Shown here: positions 1-6,517 of the stretch, in pieces
How the letters are laid out: each line of letters starts with the position of its first letter
Numbering within the stretch: position 1 is the stretch's first letter
Assembly (NCBI GenBank): GCA_018609935.1
Contig: JAHENH010000072.1
Location: 1-12,022 of the forward strand
Length of the DNA stretch: 12,022 bases
Origin: Halobacteriales archaeon
GTDB lineage: Archaea > Halobacteriota > Halobacteria > Halorutilales > JAHENH01
Direction of reading: 5' to 3'
Notes under the pieces: generated by a model
What the model was told of the DNA's origin: nothing
The model's input: only the letters and a program-made list of their open reading frames with translations
Databases searched by the model: none
Made by a program: the position numbers and the translations under genes

Positions 1-275
1 AGGTTCCCGCCTTCAAATATTTGACCTTCTTCTGCCCACCATATCTTAAAAAGTTCAGGGTGATGTGCTAGTGCTCCTGTGAATGTAAACCCCCATTCTG
101 CTTCACTATCATATTTTTCTGGAACTTGGTCGTCTTCAAGAGCCCCCAATATTTTTTCTGCTCTTTTCATATTTGCTTTTGCTGCCTCTGGTGCCTCTTT
201 TAATATTTCCTGTACTTCTTCCGAGCCTACTGGATCCACTCGTGGTTCAGATTGTACTGGATTGTCAATACTCAT
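1..275 (-). CDS. Carboxymuconolactone decarboxylase/AhpD-like protein, N-terminal part (cut by window edge)
   Basis: The reverse strand is open from the ATG at 275 to the window edge, giving 91 residues that begin MSIDNPVQSEPRVDP. An in-frame TAA lies one codon upstream of the ATG (279-281), so this start is the only sensible one. The N-terminal 30 residues are acidic and probably flexible. Residues 67-90 (GALAHHPELFKIWW, then AEEGQIFEGG) resemble the segment of carboxymuconolactone decarboxylase/AhpD-like proteins in which a helix with a His-Pro-Glu-Leu core precedes the CxxC-containing core. Those proteins are small all-helical enzymes for lactone decarboxylation or peroxide reduction. The catalytic Cys and His residues would lie beyond the window, so activity cannot be judged. 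A TATA-like string lies at 289-298, closer to the ATG than is usual for a leaderless archaeal start. The family call rests on a short motif and is moderate. Confidence 0.6.
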   Translation of the reverse strand, partial: MSIDNPVQSEPRVDPVGSEEVQEILKEAPEAAKANMKRAEKILGALEDDQVPEKYDSEAEWGFTFTGALAHHPELFKIWWAEEGQIFEGGN

Positions 276-404
276 ATTTTATAAAAAACTTTTTATAGGG
301 AAACCAGTTTTGTTACCGGCAAAAACCACCTCTAAAGATACGTATGTTTAAATGAATATTAAATAAATTACCTATAAACTATAGACCTCATCTTTTTATC
401 ACCA

Positions 405-438
405 AAGATAGAGATATAAAGGAAGATAGAGATATAAA
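405..438. repeat. Two direct copies of a 16-bp A/G-rich repeat
   Basis: The sequence AAGATAGAGATATAAA occurs at 405-420 and again, identical, at 423-438, a period of 18 bases. The copies lie 130-163 bases upstream of the start of the carboxymuconolactone decarboxylase-like gene and beyond the 3' end of the secreted PPC protein gene. Two perfect copies at close to two helical turns could bind a dimeric regulator. That role is inferred; in AT-rich DNA it could also be a simple duplication. Confidence 0.6.
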
Positions 439-469
439 AAATATTATTATAATATTATAAGACTGTGGA

Positions 470-505
470 ATCAGATATATCTCTGATATAATTGTCTCTG
501 ATATA
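470..505. promoter_or_regulatory. Dyad ATCAGA-N6-TCTGAT followed by a repeated TCTCTGATATA
   Basis: Positions 470-487 form an inverted repeat, ATCAGA, a 6-base spacer, then TCTGAT. The string TCTCTGATATA occurs at 480-490 and again at 495-505, a period of 15 bases. The core TATATCTCT is the reverse complement of the AGAGATATA contained in both copies of the 405-438 repeat, so the whole 100-base spacer carries one motif in both orientations. It may be a multi-site operator or a transcript-end hairpin for the gene ending at 533. The function is unproven. Confidence 0.35.
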
Positions 506-532
506 TTTATTTTTATTTTATTTTTATACTTC

Positions 533-1546
533 TTAGTTGTTTTTGTTAATTTCTATTATTGAAACCTCATCAAAATAGGCTTTATACCGACCACTACTTA
601 AACTAAAACTAGATATATTAGGATAAGGGGTTATGTTTTGTTTTTCTAGTTTTTTTCCATTTATTTTGTATCTATATGTTGCTGTGTCATTTCCTGTTTT
701 TTCATATATTATTTGTATTGAGTTCCAAGAATCTATACGATAAGAGTCAAGATAGATGTTTTGTCCATATATTTTACCGTTTGGATAAAAATTTAGGATT
801 TCTTGTCTATTTATAGATATCTTTAAGTTTATATCATATTTTTTTGGTATGAAAACATCCCTTGTAGGTTTACCAGCAATATATAAAACAAATTTTTGAG
901 AATTATCGATGCCTGTTTCTTTTTTAAGAAGAGTTTCAACTGTATAGGAAGTTACTGGACCCATTTTTACCGCTTTTCCATCAATTGGAGAAAAAGAAGA
1001 AAAACCAATTTCTCTCTTATTATCTATAATTTCAACATTTGACCTGATTGACCAACCAGATAAAAAACTATCCTCAAAATCTTCATATAGATATTCCCCA
1101 ACATTCTGGCTAGTTATATTAACATCCATGTTATATGAGATAGAATCATTTTTTTGGTATGAGAAAACTTCAATATAGTATATATCACTTCTTGGTACTA
1201 TAAACCCAACTGATTTCTCACCATATAAGGAAGAACTTGATCCTATCTGTAATATATTAGAACTGTATAGCTGTATATCAAAGTTAGTTATAGAAAGATT
1301 CGAAGAGTCATTATTAGAAACAATAGATATATTCAAATAATCTCCACGATCTAAATAGATAGAATAAAAATCACTTTCATCTCCTATTAAACATAAATTA
1401 TTATACTGTCCACTATTTATTTTGGCAGAATTATATACATTGTTATTAGGTTCAAAACAGTTATTTTTAATACTACAATTGTCCTGTGAAGAAACAGGAT
1501 ATACAAAAAATAAAAGAAATATAAATATAATAATATATTTCCTCAT
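533..1546 (-). CDS. Secreted PPC-domain protein with C-terminal beta-sandwich (LamG/ConA-like) domain
   Basis: This 337-residue protein starts MRKYIIIFIFLLFFVYPVSS, a typical Sec signal peptide (charged n-region, hydrophobic core, small residues near 19-20), so it should be exported. Residues about 24-145 look like a PPC (bacterial pre-peptidase C-terminal) domain: an EPNN motif at 32-35, a GDESDFYSIYLDRGDYL block, an IQLYSS strand and a YYIEVFSY strand near the end. Residues about 155-335 begin EDFEDSFLSGWSI and contain a DSWNSIQIIYE strand and an AYFDEVSI end, the pattern of a LamG/concanavalin-like sandwich. Cysteines at 24, 30 and 52 could form a disulphide, and several N-x-S/T sequons would suit archaeal N-glycosylation. 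There is no protease or other catalytic domain and no membrane anchor after the signal. It is a single gene with a TATA-like box at 1571-1577. It is likely a surface or substrate-binding protein; the ligand is unknown. Confidence 0.75.
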   Translation of the reverse strand: MRKYIIIFIFLLFFVYPVSSQDNCSIKNNCFEPNNNVYNSAKINSGQYNNLCLIGDESDFYSIYLDRGDYLNISIVSNNDSSNLSITNFDIQLYSSNILQIGSSSSLYGEKSVGFIVPRSDIYYIEVFSYQKNDSISYNMDVNITSQNVGEYLYEDFEDSFLSGWSIRSNVEIIDNKREIGFSSFSPIDGKAVKMGPVTSYTVETLLKKETGIDNSQKFVLYIAGKPTRDVFIPKKYDINLKISINRQEILNFYPNGKIYGQNIYLDSYRIDSWNSIQIIYEKTGNDTATYRYKINGKKLEKQNITPYPNISSFSLSSGRYKAYFDEVSIIEINKNN

Positions 1547-1893
1547 AGTTGATAAATAAATTTTAAAAGATATAAAATCTTTGTTAAACCAAGTATATCT
1601 TCGAGTATTAAAGTTAAAGGCCTAATATAACTTCTGACTCATGAGGTGCCGTGTTCCTTATTTGATTCACATTTTCTGGCTATAATAAAATAATGAAAAA
1701 AACCAAATTTTAAAGATTATACAAGAAAAATATAAAACTGATAAAACCCTTTTTTAGTAAAATATTTTTATGAATATAATATTTTTTATTCTCTTACTTT
1801 GTTTCTTTGTCCAGTTAATATATCTAGTTTTTTGTCTGTATCTGCTAAAATCTAGTAAAGCATAATAGAGGATATATACAAATAGTGGTAGCT
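1547..1893. other. AT-rich spacer with one possible 3' gene remnant
   Basis: No intact gene is visible. The first part holds the promoter of the PPC protein. At 1614-1679 on the reverse strand a short open stretch reads PENVNQIRNTAPHESEVILG, ends in TAA and is preceded directly by an in-frame stop. It looks protein-like and may be the decayed 3' end of the pseudogene further right, but it is too short to assign. The rest is A/T-rich sequence interrupted by stops in all frames. Confidence 0.35.
1571..1577 (-). promoter_or_regulatory. TATA-like box of the PPC protein gene
   Basis: On the reverse strand this reads TTTTATA and is centred about 27 bases upstream of the ATG at 1546. This is the spacing expected for an archaeal TATA box driving a leaderless or nearly leaderless transcript. 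No Shine-Dalgarno sequence is seen before the ATG. Confidence 0.5.
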
Positions 1894-2188
1894 CTAAAAG
1901 AGCGGAAATCCTAGGAATACTAAACTCTCCTGGAGTGAACTACTCCTGCCTACTTTGCTCCCTGCATTGCTCCTTGAGGACAGGGACTTAGCCTTGCAAA
2001 AGTAAATCCATCTAGATCCAAGGATGTTTCGCCAGTAAATGAGTTAGGGAAATGATTCATATGTATACCTGTTGAGGCTACAAAAAAGCTATAACTGCCA
2101 AGTTTAATCTATTTTGAAAGGTTAAAAGGCAAAGAAAATCTTTCATAGCCTCAAAAGCATTAGTTACCTCATCTAAAGCATATGCCAT
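1894..2188 (-). pseudogene. Decayed N-terminal part of a DUF7544-like membrane protein
   Basis: Reverse-strand reading from ATG 2188 gives MAYALDEVTNAFEAMKDFL followed by a hydrophobic segment ending LNLAVIAFL and a TAG at 2078-2080. The next frame (2081-1950) continues without a gap as VASTGIHMNHFPNSFTGETS and then LDLDGFTF, to a TAG at 1950-1952. A third frame (1935-1894) continues as LQESLVFLGFPLF before another stop. The opening resembles haloarchaeal DUF7544 proteins, which start with a short acidic amphipathic segment, an aromatic-rich turn and a first membrane helix. At least two frame changes are needed, and nothing convincing follows past about 1850. The GC content is higher than in the flanks, as expected for a former gene. 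The family's function is unknown. The pseudogene state is clear from the sequence; the family assignment comes from memory of its N-terminus and is moderate. Confidence 0.6.
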
Positions 2189-2568
2189 GATATTTAATTA
2201 CCAATTTATAAACGAAAAAGTTAAATTTTTTAAAAAAGTCTTACAACATGATAGATTTTTTAAAATTATCCATATCTATTTTTCACTTATAGAATAATTT
2301 TTTACTAAATTATAAATAAAATCTTTCATTTAAAACAGTAATACACATGTCTTATCCATAGATATATTTCGAAAACAAAAAAATAATTGGATTAACAAAA
2401 AAATGTAACTCAAATCTAAAAATATAGCTAAAAGATGTAATTAATTATATATTTAAGGTTTTTCTATCAAAACTGAAAATCCATTTTTATCCTTAAAGTA
2501 ATTTTAAAAATAGAAAATATCCCATAACCTTTTAATTCCTGTTTTTGTATATATAGGTGTTATTTCTT
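2189..2568. other. AT-rich spacer without recognisable genes
   Basis: This stretch lies between the pseudogene start and the decarboxylase-like gene, which diverge. A TTTATAAAT string (reverse strand, 2204-2212) may be the old promoter of the pseudogene. Near the right end, 2547-2556 is a TATA-like run on the plus strand and 2555-2559 is a ribosome-binding site. I see no open reading frame with protein-like composition and no stable hairpin. Confidence 0.5.
2555..2559 (+). promoter_or_regulatory. Ribosome-binding site AGGTG that decides the ATG 2569 start
   Basis: AGGTG matches part of the archaeal Shine-Dalgarno consensus GGAGGTGAT and lies 9 bases before the ATG at 2569. It overlaps the alternative GTG at 2557, which therefore cannot use it. 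This favours the ATG, removing four residues (MLFL) from the longest reading frame. Confidence 0.5.
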
Positions 2569-3384
2569 ATGTCAGAAAAAAAAGAGAATGAAGACGGTTT
2601 TATACCAAGATTTGGTGGACTACCTAAAGATAATGTAGTGCCTGCACCACAGATTGTGAAGTTTTGCAGAACTTTAACAATTGGATATAAAGTAGATCCA
2701 GAAACACTAAAACAGGCACTTCCTCCTGGACTCGAACCTCATCCAAACAATGCAATCCAGATGAATATGTATAGGGTAAATGATGGCACAATGACATCAC
2801 ACCTTGACAGTTATAGTCTTACATATATGACAATAGAAATCGAAGGGCATAATTCAGTATTTATAAATCGTAGTGAAGATCAAAAATTCGAGGTTCCTGG
2901 GAGATACTGGGTAGGATATTGGAACAGCTCAAATAAAATGAGAACATTTCTAAGAGAAGCAATAGGAGTTCCATGCCAGCCTGGACAGACCACTTGGAGT
3001 TGGGATGGAGATCAACTTACAGCTAGCTTATCTATAGATGGAAAAGAAATGGTTGAAGCAACAGCTAATGCACCAAACCCAGATGGGGAAAACTATGAAA
3101 AACTAGCAAGGATAACAGGACATTACAACTATCATACAAGAAAACTTCATCCAGGACCTAATAACGACCTTGAAAAAGATGAATTGATACAGCTACCTAT
3201 TCCAGTTGTATTCGAACAATATGAAAGTGAAATGGAAGAACTTAACTATAAATTCCCAGAAAACCATAGAGCACATAAATTCGGACCAATAGATCCTGTT
3301 GAGATACATGACGTACAGTTTGGAGAAACCACATTTTGCTATCCACAGGGAAGAAAAATGAAAAACTACCTAGAAAAACCATAA
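2569..3384 (+). CDS. Acetoacetate decarboxylase-fold family protein lacking the catalytic lysine pair
   Basis: This is a 271-residue protein from ATG 2569. After an acidic, charged N-terminus, residues 23-70 (VVPAPQIVKFCRTLTIGYKV, then a PPGLEPHP turn) follow the layout of the acetoacetate decarboxylase (ADC) superfamily, where an early strand leads into the LPPGLEP segment. The middle, YSLTYMTIEIEGH and the later GRYWVGYWNSS, also fits. In true ADC the Schiff-base lysine lies in a REx2GxPKK-type motif. The equivalent here is R129-E-A-I-G-V-P-C136-Q137-P, so the Lys-Lys pair is replaced by Cys-Gln. Classical decarboxylation through a Schiff base is therefore unlikely, and a different lyase or hydratase reaction, or a binding role, is possible. 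It is probably cytoplasmic, with no signal or membrane segment. It is monocistronic and converges on the phosphoesterase. The fold is inferred from motif order; the substrate is unknown. Confidence 0.7.
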   Translation: MSEKKENEDGFIPRFGGLPKDNVVPAPQIVKFCRTLTIGYKVDPETLKQALPPGLEPHPNNAIQMNMYRVNDGTMTSHLDSYSLTYMTIEIEGHNSVFINRSEDQKFEVPGRYWVGYWNSSNKMRTFLREAIGVPCQPGQTTWSWDGDQLTASLSIDGKEMVEATANAPNPDGENYEKLARITGHYNYHTRKLHPGPNNDLEKDELIQLPIPVVFEQYESEMEELNYKFPENHRAHKFGPIDPVEIHDVQFGETTFCYPQGRKMKNYLEKP

Positions 3385-3437
3385 ATCAGAGATAATTTAT
3401 AAAAAAATAATTCTTTTATAGATATCTTAATATCTTA

Positions 3438-3454
3438 AATAAAATCACTTTATT
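3438..3454. terminator. AT hairpin between convergent genes, possible two-way terminator
   Basis: AATAAA (3438-3443) pairs with TTTATT (3449-3454) across a 5-base loop, followed on the plus strand by TATTTTAT. It lies between the 3' ends of the decarboxylase-like gene (3384) and the phosphoesterase gene (3539). Archaeal termination depends mainly on U-rich stretches, so this is a plausible but weak call. Confidence 0.25.
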
Positions 3455-3538
3455 ATTTTATATAAGTTACAAATATCTAGATTCATTTTTATACTAAATT
3501 TTAATTATATAGTTATATACATTTTATAAAGGTTTTAG

Positions 3539-4192
3539 TTAGATTTCTTTTAATTCTACTTTAATTTCATCATCTATTTTTGCTTTTCCATAATAACCTT
3601 CTAAAACTGGTCCTGGGTTTACTAACAAAGTTTCCCCTATTTTATCTTTACCCCTGGCTTCATGGATATGTCCGGTTAAGAATAAATTAAAATCTTTTTT
3701 TTCTAATAGTTCCCTTACTTCCTTACTACCTACGTTTTGTCCATCTTGTGTTAAATCCAATTTAGTATTTTTAGGAGGTTGGTGTACAACTGCAACCTTT
3801 TTATCTGAACTCATATCTCTGTATAGCTCTGAAATTTTATTACTGATCTGTTGTCCTGTAGGTTCGAAATATGTTCCAAAAGGAGTTTTACCACCACCAA
3901 AACCTACAGCGTCAAAATCTTTAAATGAAACTTTTTTCTTATGCAGATTTCTATTATACTCTTCTAGGTCTTCTACACAGTTATCTTCTGGATCCATATT
4001 TCCGGGTATAGCTTTTCCCTTGTTATCTCCAAATACATCTAGTACATCTTCTAAATTTTTATTATAGTTATTATATCTGCTAGCGTCACTTAAGTCACCA
4101 GCACACAAAAAAACATCAAATTCTTCCTTTGCAATGATTTCTTTCAAATTTTCAATACTACCATGGATATCTGTTATAAGCAATATCTCCAT
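3539..4192 (-). CDS. Calcineurin-like metallophosphoesterase
   Basis: This 217-residue cytoplasmic protein has all five metallophosphoesterase blocks in order: D8-I-H10 (TDIHG), G32-D33 (AGDLSD), G64-N65-M-D67 (PGNMDPE), H137 (VVHQPP) and G174-H175-I-H177 (TGHIHEARG). These residues bind two divalent metals and hydrolyse phosphomono- or phosphodiesters. The third block is GNMD rather than GNHD. A non-His at this position is also found in small archaeal and bacterial phosphodiesterases of the YfcE/MJ0936 type (GNCD), which suggests phosphodiesterase rather than protein phosphatase activity. The length is normal for that group and the sequence is rich in Lys, Asp and Glu. The substrate cannot be told from sequence. 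It is a single gene, with a TATA-like box 25 bases upstream of the ATG and no ribosome-binding site, so it is probably leaderless. Confidence 0.85.
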   Translation of the reverse strand: MEILLITDIHGSIENLKEIIAKEEFDVFLCAGDLSDASRYNNYNKNLEDVLDVFGDNKGKAIPGNMDPEDNCVEDLEEYNRNLHKKKVSFKDFDAVGFGGGKTPFGTYFEPTGQQISNKISELYRDMSSDKKVAVVHQPPKNTKLDLTQDGQNVGSKEVRELLEKKDFNLFLTGHIHEARGKDKIGETLLVNPGPVLEGYYGKAKIDDEIKVELKEI

Positions 4193-4501
4193 GTATATAT
4201 ATAATTAGGTTTGATATAAAACATTAAATCTAAAAAATTATCCACACAAAAGATCTTATTTTTTTAATCAAGATAAAATTATTATATCCGTTATATCTCT
4301 GTAAATAAATAGAAGTCTTATTTGATTACATTAAAAATCTATATTTATATAAAAATTTTAGGAGGTACTTGTCAGATTTTTTGACATATTAAGCCGACCC
4401 TGTATAAAGCGTTGAGTTTTCCTTATACTCTGTATATTTAGGATTAAAGATATATTATATATAAGTTTTTTATTATTATAGATCTTTTAGTGATTTTGTT
4501 T
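4193..4501. other. Spacer with a GC-richer patch at 4360-4420
   Basis: Apart from the phosphoesterase promoter, this is AT-rich spacer. At 4342-4366 a TTTATATAAAA box is followed by AGGAGGT on the plus strand, a strong ribosome-binding-site look-alike, but only a seven-codon TTG frame follows. The patch 4369-4420 includes TGTCA (4370-4374) facing TGACA (4382-4386) and a stretch, AAGCCGACCCTGTATAAAGC, richer in GC than its surroundings. It could be a leftover insertion-sequence end or a small RNA gene. No transposase remnant adjoins it. Confidence 0.3.
4213..4220 (-). promoter_or_regulatory. TATA-like box of the metallophosphoesterase gene
   Basis: The reverse strand reads TTTATATC, centred about 25 bases before the ATG at 4192. 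It matches the euryarchaeal TTTATATA consensus and the spacing for a leaderless transcript. Confidence 0.5.
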
Positions 4502-4801
4502 TTATTTTTTCTTTAAAAATATTTTATATATTCCATCACCGCTTTTCCATATTTTTGCATCTGCTATATGTTCTACTGCTTTAGGAACATTTTCTGTGCT
4601 AGGAACATGGTCAGTCTCCTGTACAAGTAATTCACCAGTTTTTAAATCTTTTAATGCTTTCTTTGCTTCTAATTGAGGATATGGACACATCTCTCCTTTC
4701 ATATTCTGAATTATTTTAGCTTTTTCTGTTAATTCTTCTGCTGTCTCATCATCTACTTCACTTGCCATCTCAACAAAATCTTTTAATTTTGGGTCATCCA
4801 T
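4502..4801 (-). CDS. tusA: TusA/YeeD-like sulfur carrier protein
   Basis: This is a 99-residue protein. Residues 37-47 read GEMCPYPQLEA, the TusA/SirA (DUF2249-like) signature Cys-Pro-x-Pro, in which Cys39 carries sulfur as a persulfide. The following KALKDLKTGELL helix-strand and the final IYKIFLKKK strand complete the two-layer alpha/beta sandwich. TusA proteins are usually 75-85 residues; here an extra, acidic, helical N-terminus of about 33 residues precedes the core and may be a docking element. The gene starts 21 bases after the stop of the YeeE-type transporter on the same strand, so the two are almost certainly co-transcribed. In bacteria the paired YeeD carries the same CPxP motif and works with the transporter in thiosulfate uptake. 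The likely role is to accept sulfur imported by the transporter and pass it to cofactor or tRNA thiolation. The general TusA family is certain; the exact partner use is inferred. Confidence 0.85.
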   Translation of the reverse strand: MDDPKLKDFVEMASEVDDETAEELTEKAKIIQNMKGEMCPYPQLEAKKALKDLKTGELLVQETDHVPSTENVPKAVEHIADAKIWKSGDGIYKIFLKKK

Positions 4802-4822
4802 GTTTAGATTAAATTGTTAGAT

Positions 4823-6016
4823 TTATATTTCACATCCCACATCTCTATATAGCCAATGAGTCATTATATATACTCCGGATATTATTCCTATAGTAGCTAT
4901 AAATGAATGTATGGATAGTTCTGCAATACCTGAATATATATTTCCTATATTACATCCAGGTGCTAAACGTGATCCTATCCCCATCATAAAACCTCCTATT
5001 ACAGCATTTGGTAATCTCTTCTTTTTTGGTATCCTTAATCTAAAGTCACCACTAAAAGTTGCTGCAAGGAAGGATCCAATGATAACAAATGTGATCATAA
5101 TCATATCTACTGTAACCCGGATTCCTTCTCCTAAAAATAAAATGGATCCCCAATATTCATAGTTTGCTGAATTTATTCCAACAATGTTTAATAGATATCC
5201 GGCCCATCTTGCTTCTGGTCCAGTTATACCTACAATAGATACTTGGCTAAACCAAATTATTGCAAGAACTGTAATACCTAAAGCCGCTGTTCTTGGATCC
5301 CATGGTTTTTTCAGAGATTTAACTGAATCATTAATATTTGTAAATCCTAATATATACTGTTTGATACCATTATAGAAAGATGTAAGTCCGATAATTGTTG
5401 AAGTTGGTATGTTAAGTTGTGCAGTTAGATCTTTTTCAGTATCTGTAGAAACTTTTGATGGAGTTTTTCCTTTTTTGTTTTTTAGTTTTTTTCTACCTAT
5501 AATTGTAGAATAGATTAATACAGTTATTATGCCTATTATTATTGCAAGAAACGAAGCTGGAAGTAGTGAGTTTTTAAATAGTGTTGTACCTTCACCAAAA
5601 GTTAGGGGTGCAAAATAAGTTGACTTTAATGTAGGAAATAATATTGTGAAAACAATATATCCTACACCCATAAATAAGAGAGTTATCCAGAATTGTAAAT
5701 ATCCTTCTCCAGCTCTATATAATGTCCCTGTAGCACATCCCCCCGCATATGTCATACCAACCCCAAATATAAATCCACCTAAAAGTCCTGTAATTCCCCA
5801 GGAAGGAGTCCAAAATCCTTGATAATATCCTATATCATAAAGTATTCCCCAAAATATCATCGTAAGAACAATAGCTGTAAGTACTCCTTTCGTTACTCTA
5901 CTATCTTTGAAAGCGAAGAAATCCCTGAAAGCGTGTACAAAACAAAATCTTCCCTTTTGTAAAAAGATACCTAATCCTATACCAATAAAAGCTGCAGCTA
6001 CTATATTTAAAGCCAT
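4823..6016 (-). CDS. yeeE: YeeE/YedE (TsuA-type) thiosulfate or sulfur-compound transporter
   Basis: This is a 397-residue polytopic membrane protein made of two related halves joined by a hydrophilic, Lys-rich loop at about residues 174-200. Each half carries the YeeE motifs: KGRFCFVHAF (Cys25), YAGGCATGTLYRAGEG (Cys94) in the first, and GIGSRLAPGCNIGNIYSG (Cys355) in the second. In the structurally studied bacterial thiosulfate transporter TsuA/YeeE, three conserved cysteines line the substrate path, and these three occupy matching motif positions. There is a further penultimate Cys395. The length suits the complete double-unit form. The sulfur carrier gene follows at 21 bases. A TATA-like AATTAATTAATT centred about 25 bases upstream (6036-6047) could be its promoter. 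Selenium or sulfide-related substrates are known or proposed for relatives, so thiosulfate is probable but not proven. Confidence 0.88.
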   Translation of the reverse strand: MALNIVAAAFIGIGLGIFLQKGRFCFVHAFRDFFAFKDSRVTKGVLTAIVLTMIFWGILYDIGYYQGFWTPSWGITGLLGGFIFGVGMTYAGGCATGTLYRAGEGYLQFWITLLFMGVGYIVFTILFPTLKSTYFAPLTFGEGTTLFKNSLLPASFLAIIIGIITVLIYSTIIGRKKLKNKKGKTPSKVSTDTEKDLTAQLNIPTSTIIGLTSFYNGIKQYILGFTNINDSVKSLKKPWDPRTAALGITVLAIIWFSQVSIVGITGPEARWAGYLLNIVGINSANYEYWGSILFLGEGIRVTVDMIMITFVIIGSFLAATFSGDFRLRIPKKKRLPNAVIGGFMMGIGSRLAPGCNIGNIYSGIAELSIHSFIATIGIISGVYIMTHWLYRDVGCEI

Positions 6017-6224
6017 TCTTTAAACTATTAGACAAATTAATTAATTATTATCAACTCTTTGATTTTTGAGTCTATTTATTATACTATAATCATATTATTT
6101 TTATGTGGGTACCAGTATTTTTTTCCTACTTTTTTCTTATAAGCCTTGTTGAAGAGATTAAATACTTCTTTTATAGACTTCATATAAGTTTATATATCTT
6201 AAATAAGTAATAAAATATTGATAT

Positions 6225-6239
6225 AGGCAAATTTTGCCT
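6225..6239. promoter_or_regulatory. 15-bp palindrome AGGCAAA-T-TTTGCCT
   Basis: The two 7-base arms are perfect reverse complements around a single central base. It lies 209-223 bases upstream of the transporter start and stands out from its AT background by the GGC/GCC ends. It has the look of a binding site for a dimeric helix-turn-helix regulator, perhaps of the sulfur operon. The distance is long for a direct operator, and no regulator gene is adjacent. Confidence 0.35.
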
Positions 6240-6404
6240 GAAAATCTTAAAAAATTAAAGAAAAATCTAAATATAAAGGGAATAAGTTAATAAAACATAT
6301 TAATAAAAAATCTATTAAATTTAAACATAAATACAATTTTAGTGTATATCATTATAAAGCTTTAAAAAATATCCTAGATCTAAAACGACATTCACCCTTA
6401 CGTA

Positions 6405-6448
6405 AATACCTTTTTATATAATAATGTAAAAATCTGTAAAAAGGTATT
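6405..6448. repeat. Perfect 12-bp inverted repeat with 20-base spacer
   Basis: AATACCTTTTTA (6405-6416) pairs with TAAAAAGGTATT (6437-6448). It lies 70-113 bases past the stop of the kinase gene on the kinase's downstream side. It may form a transcript-end hairpin for the kinase mRNA, or be a paired binding site. A 12-base perfect match including GG/CC pairs is unlikely to be mere AT bias. Confidence 0.5.
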
Positions 6449-6517
6449 ATAGAGAAAAATAAAACAAAGTTTATAATCAGCTATAAATTTATGTTTTATT
6501 ATTCTTTTTGGGTTTTG

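Larger units (their letters stand above)
6017..6517. other. 500-base AT-rich spacer upstream of the sulfur operon
   Basis: No open reading frame of protein-like composition is seen on either strand. The stretch is downstream of the kinase and upstream of the transporter. It holds the transporter's TATA-like box (6036-6047), a 15-base palindrome (6225-6239) and a 12-base inverted repeat (6405-6448), both listed separately. Its length leaves room for a small RNA, but I see no direct sign of one. Confidence 0.4.

Noticed and set aside
79..351. Plus-strand reading frame of 90 codons
   Set aside because: It overlaps the reverse-strand carboxymuconolactone decarboxylase-like gene and its upstream region; the reverse frame has the protein-like sequence.
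1860..2190. Possible tnpB-type element end or guide RNA in the GC-richer part of the left spacer
   Set aside because: The reverse strand reads as a decayed membrane-protein gene in consecutive frames, which explains the composition; no transposase trace was found.
4911..5375. Two plus-strand frames inside the transporter gene
   Set aside because: They are antisense to conserved YeeE motifs and have no own promoter or family features.
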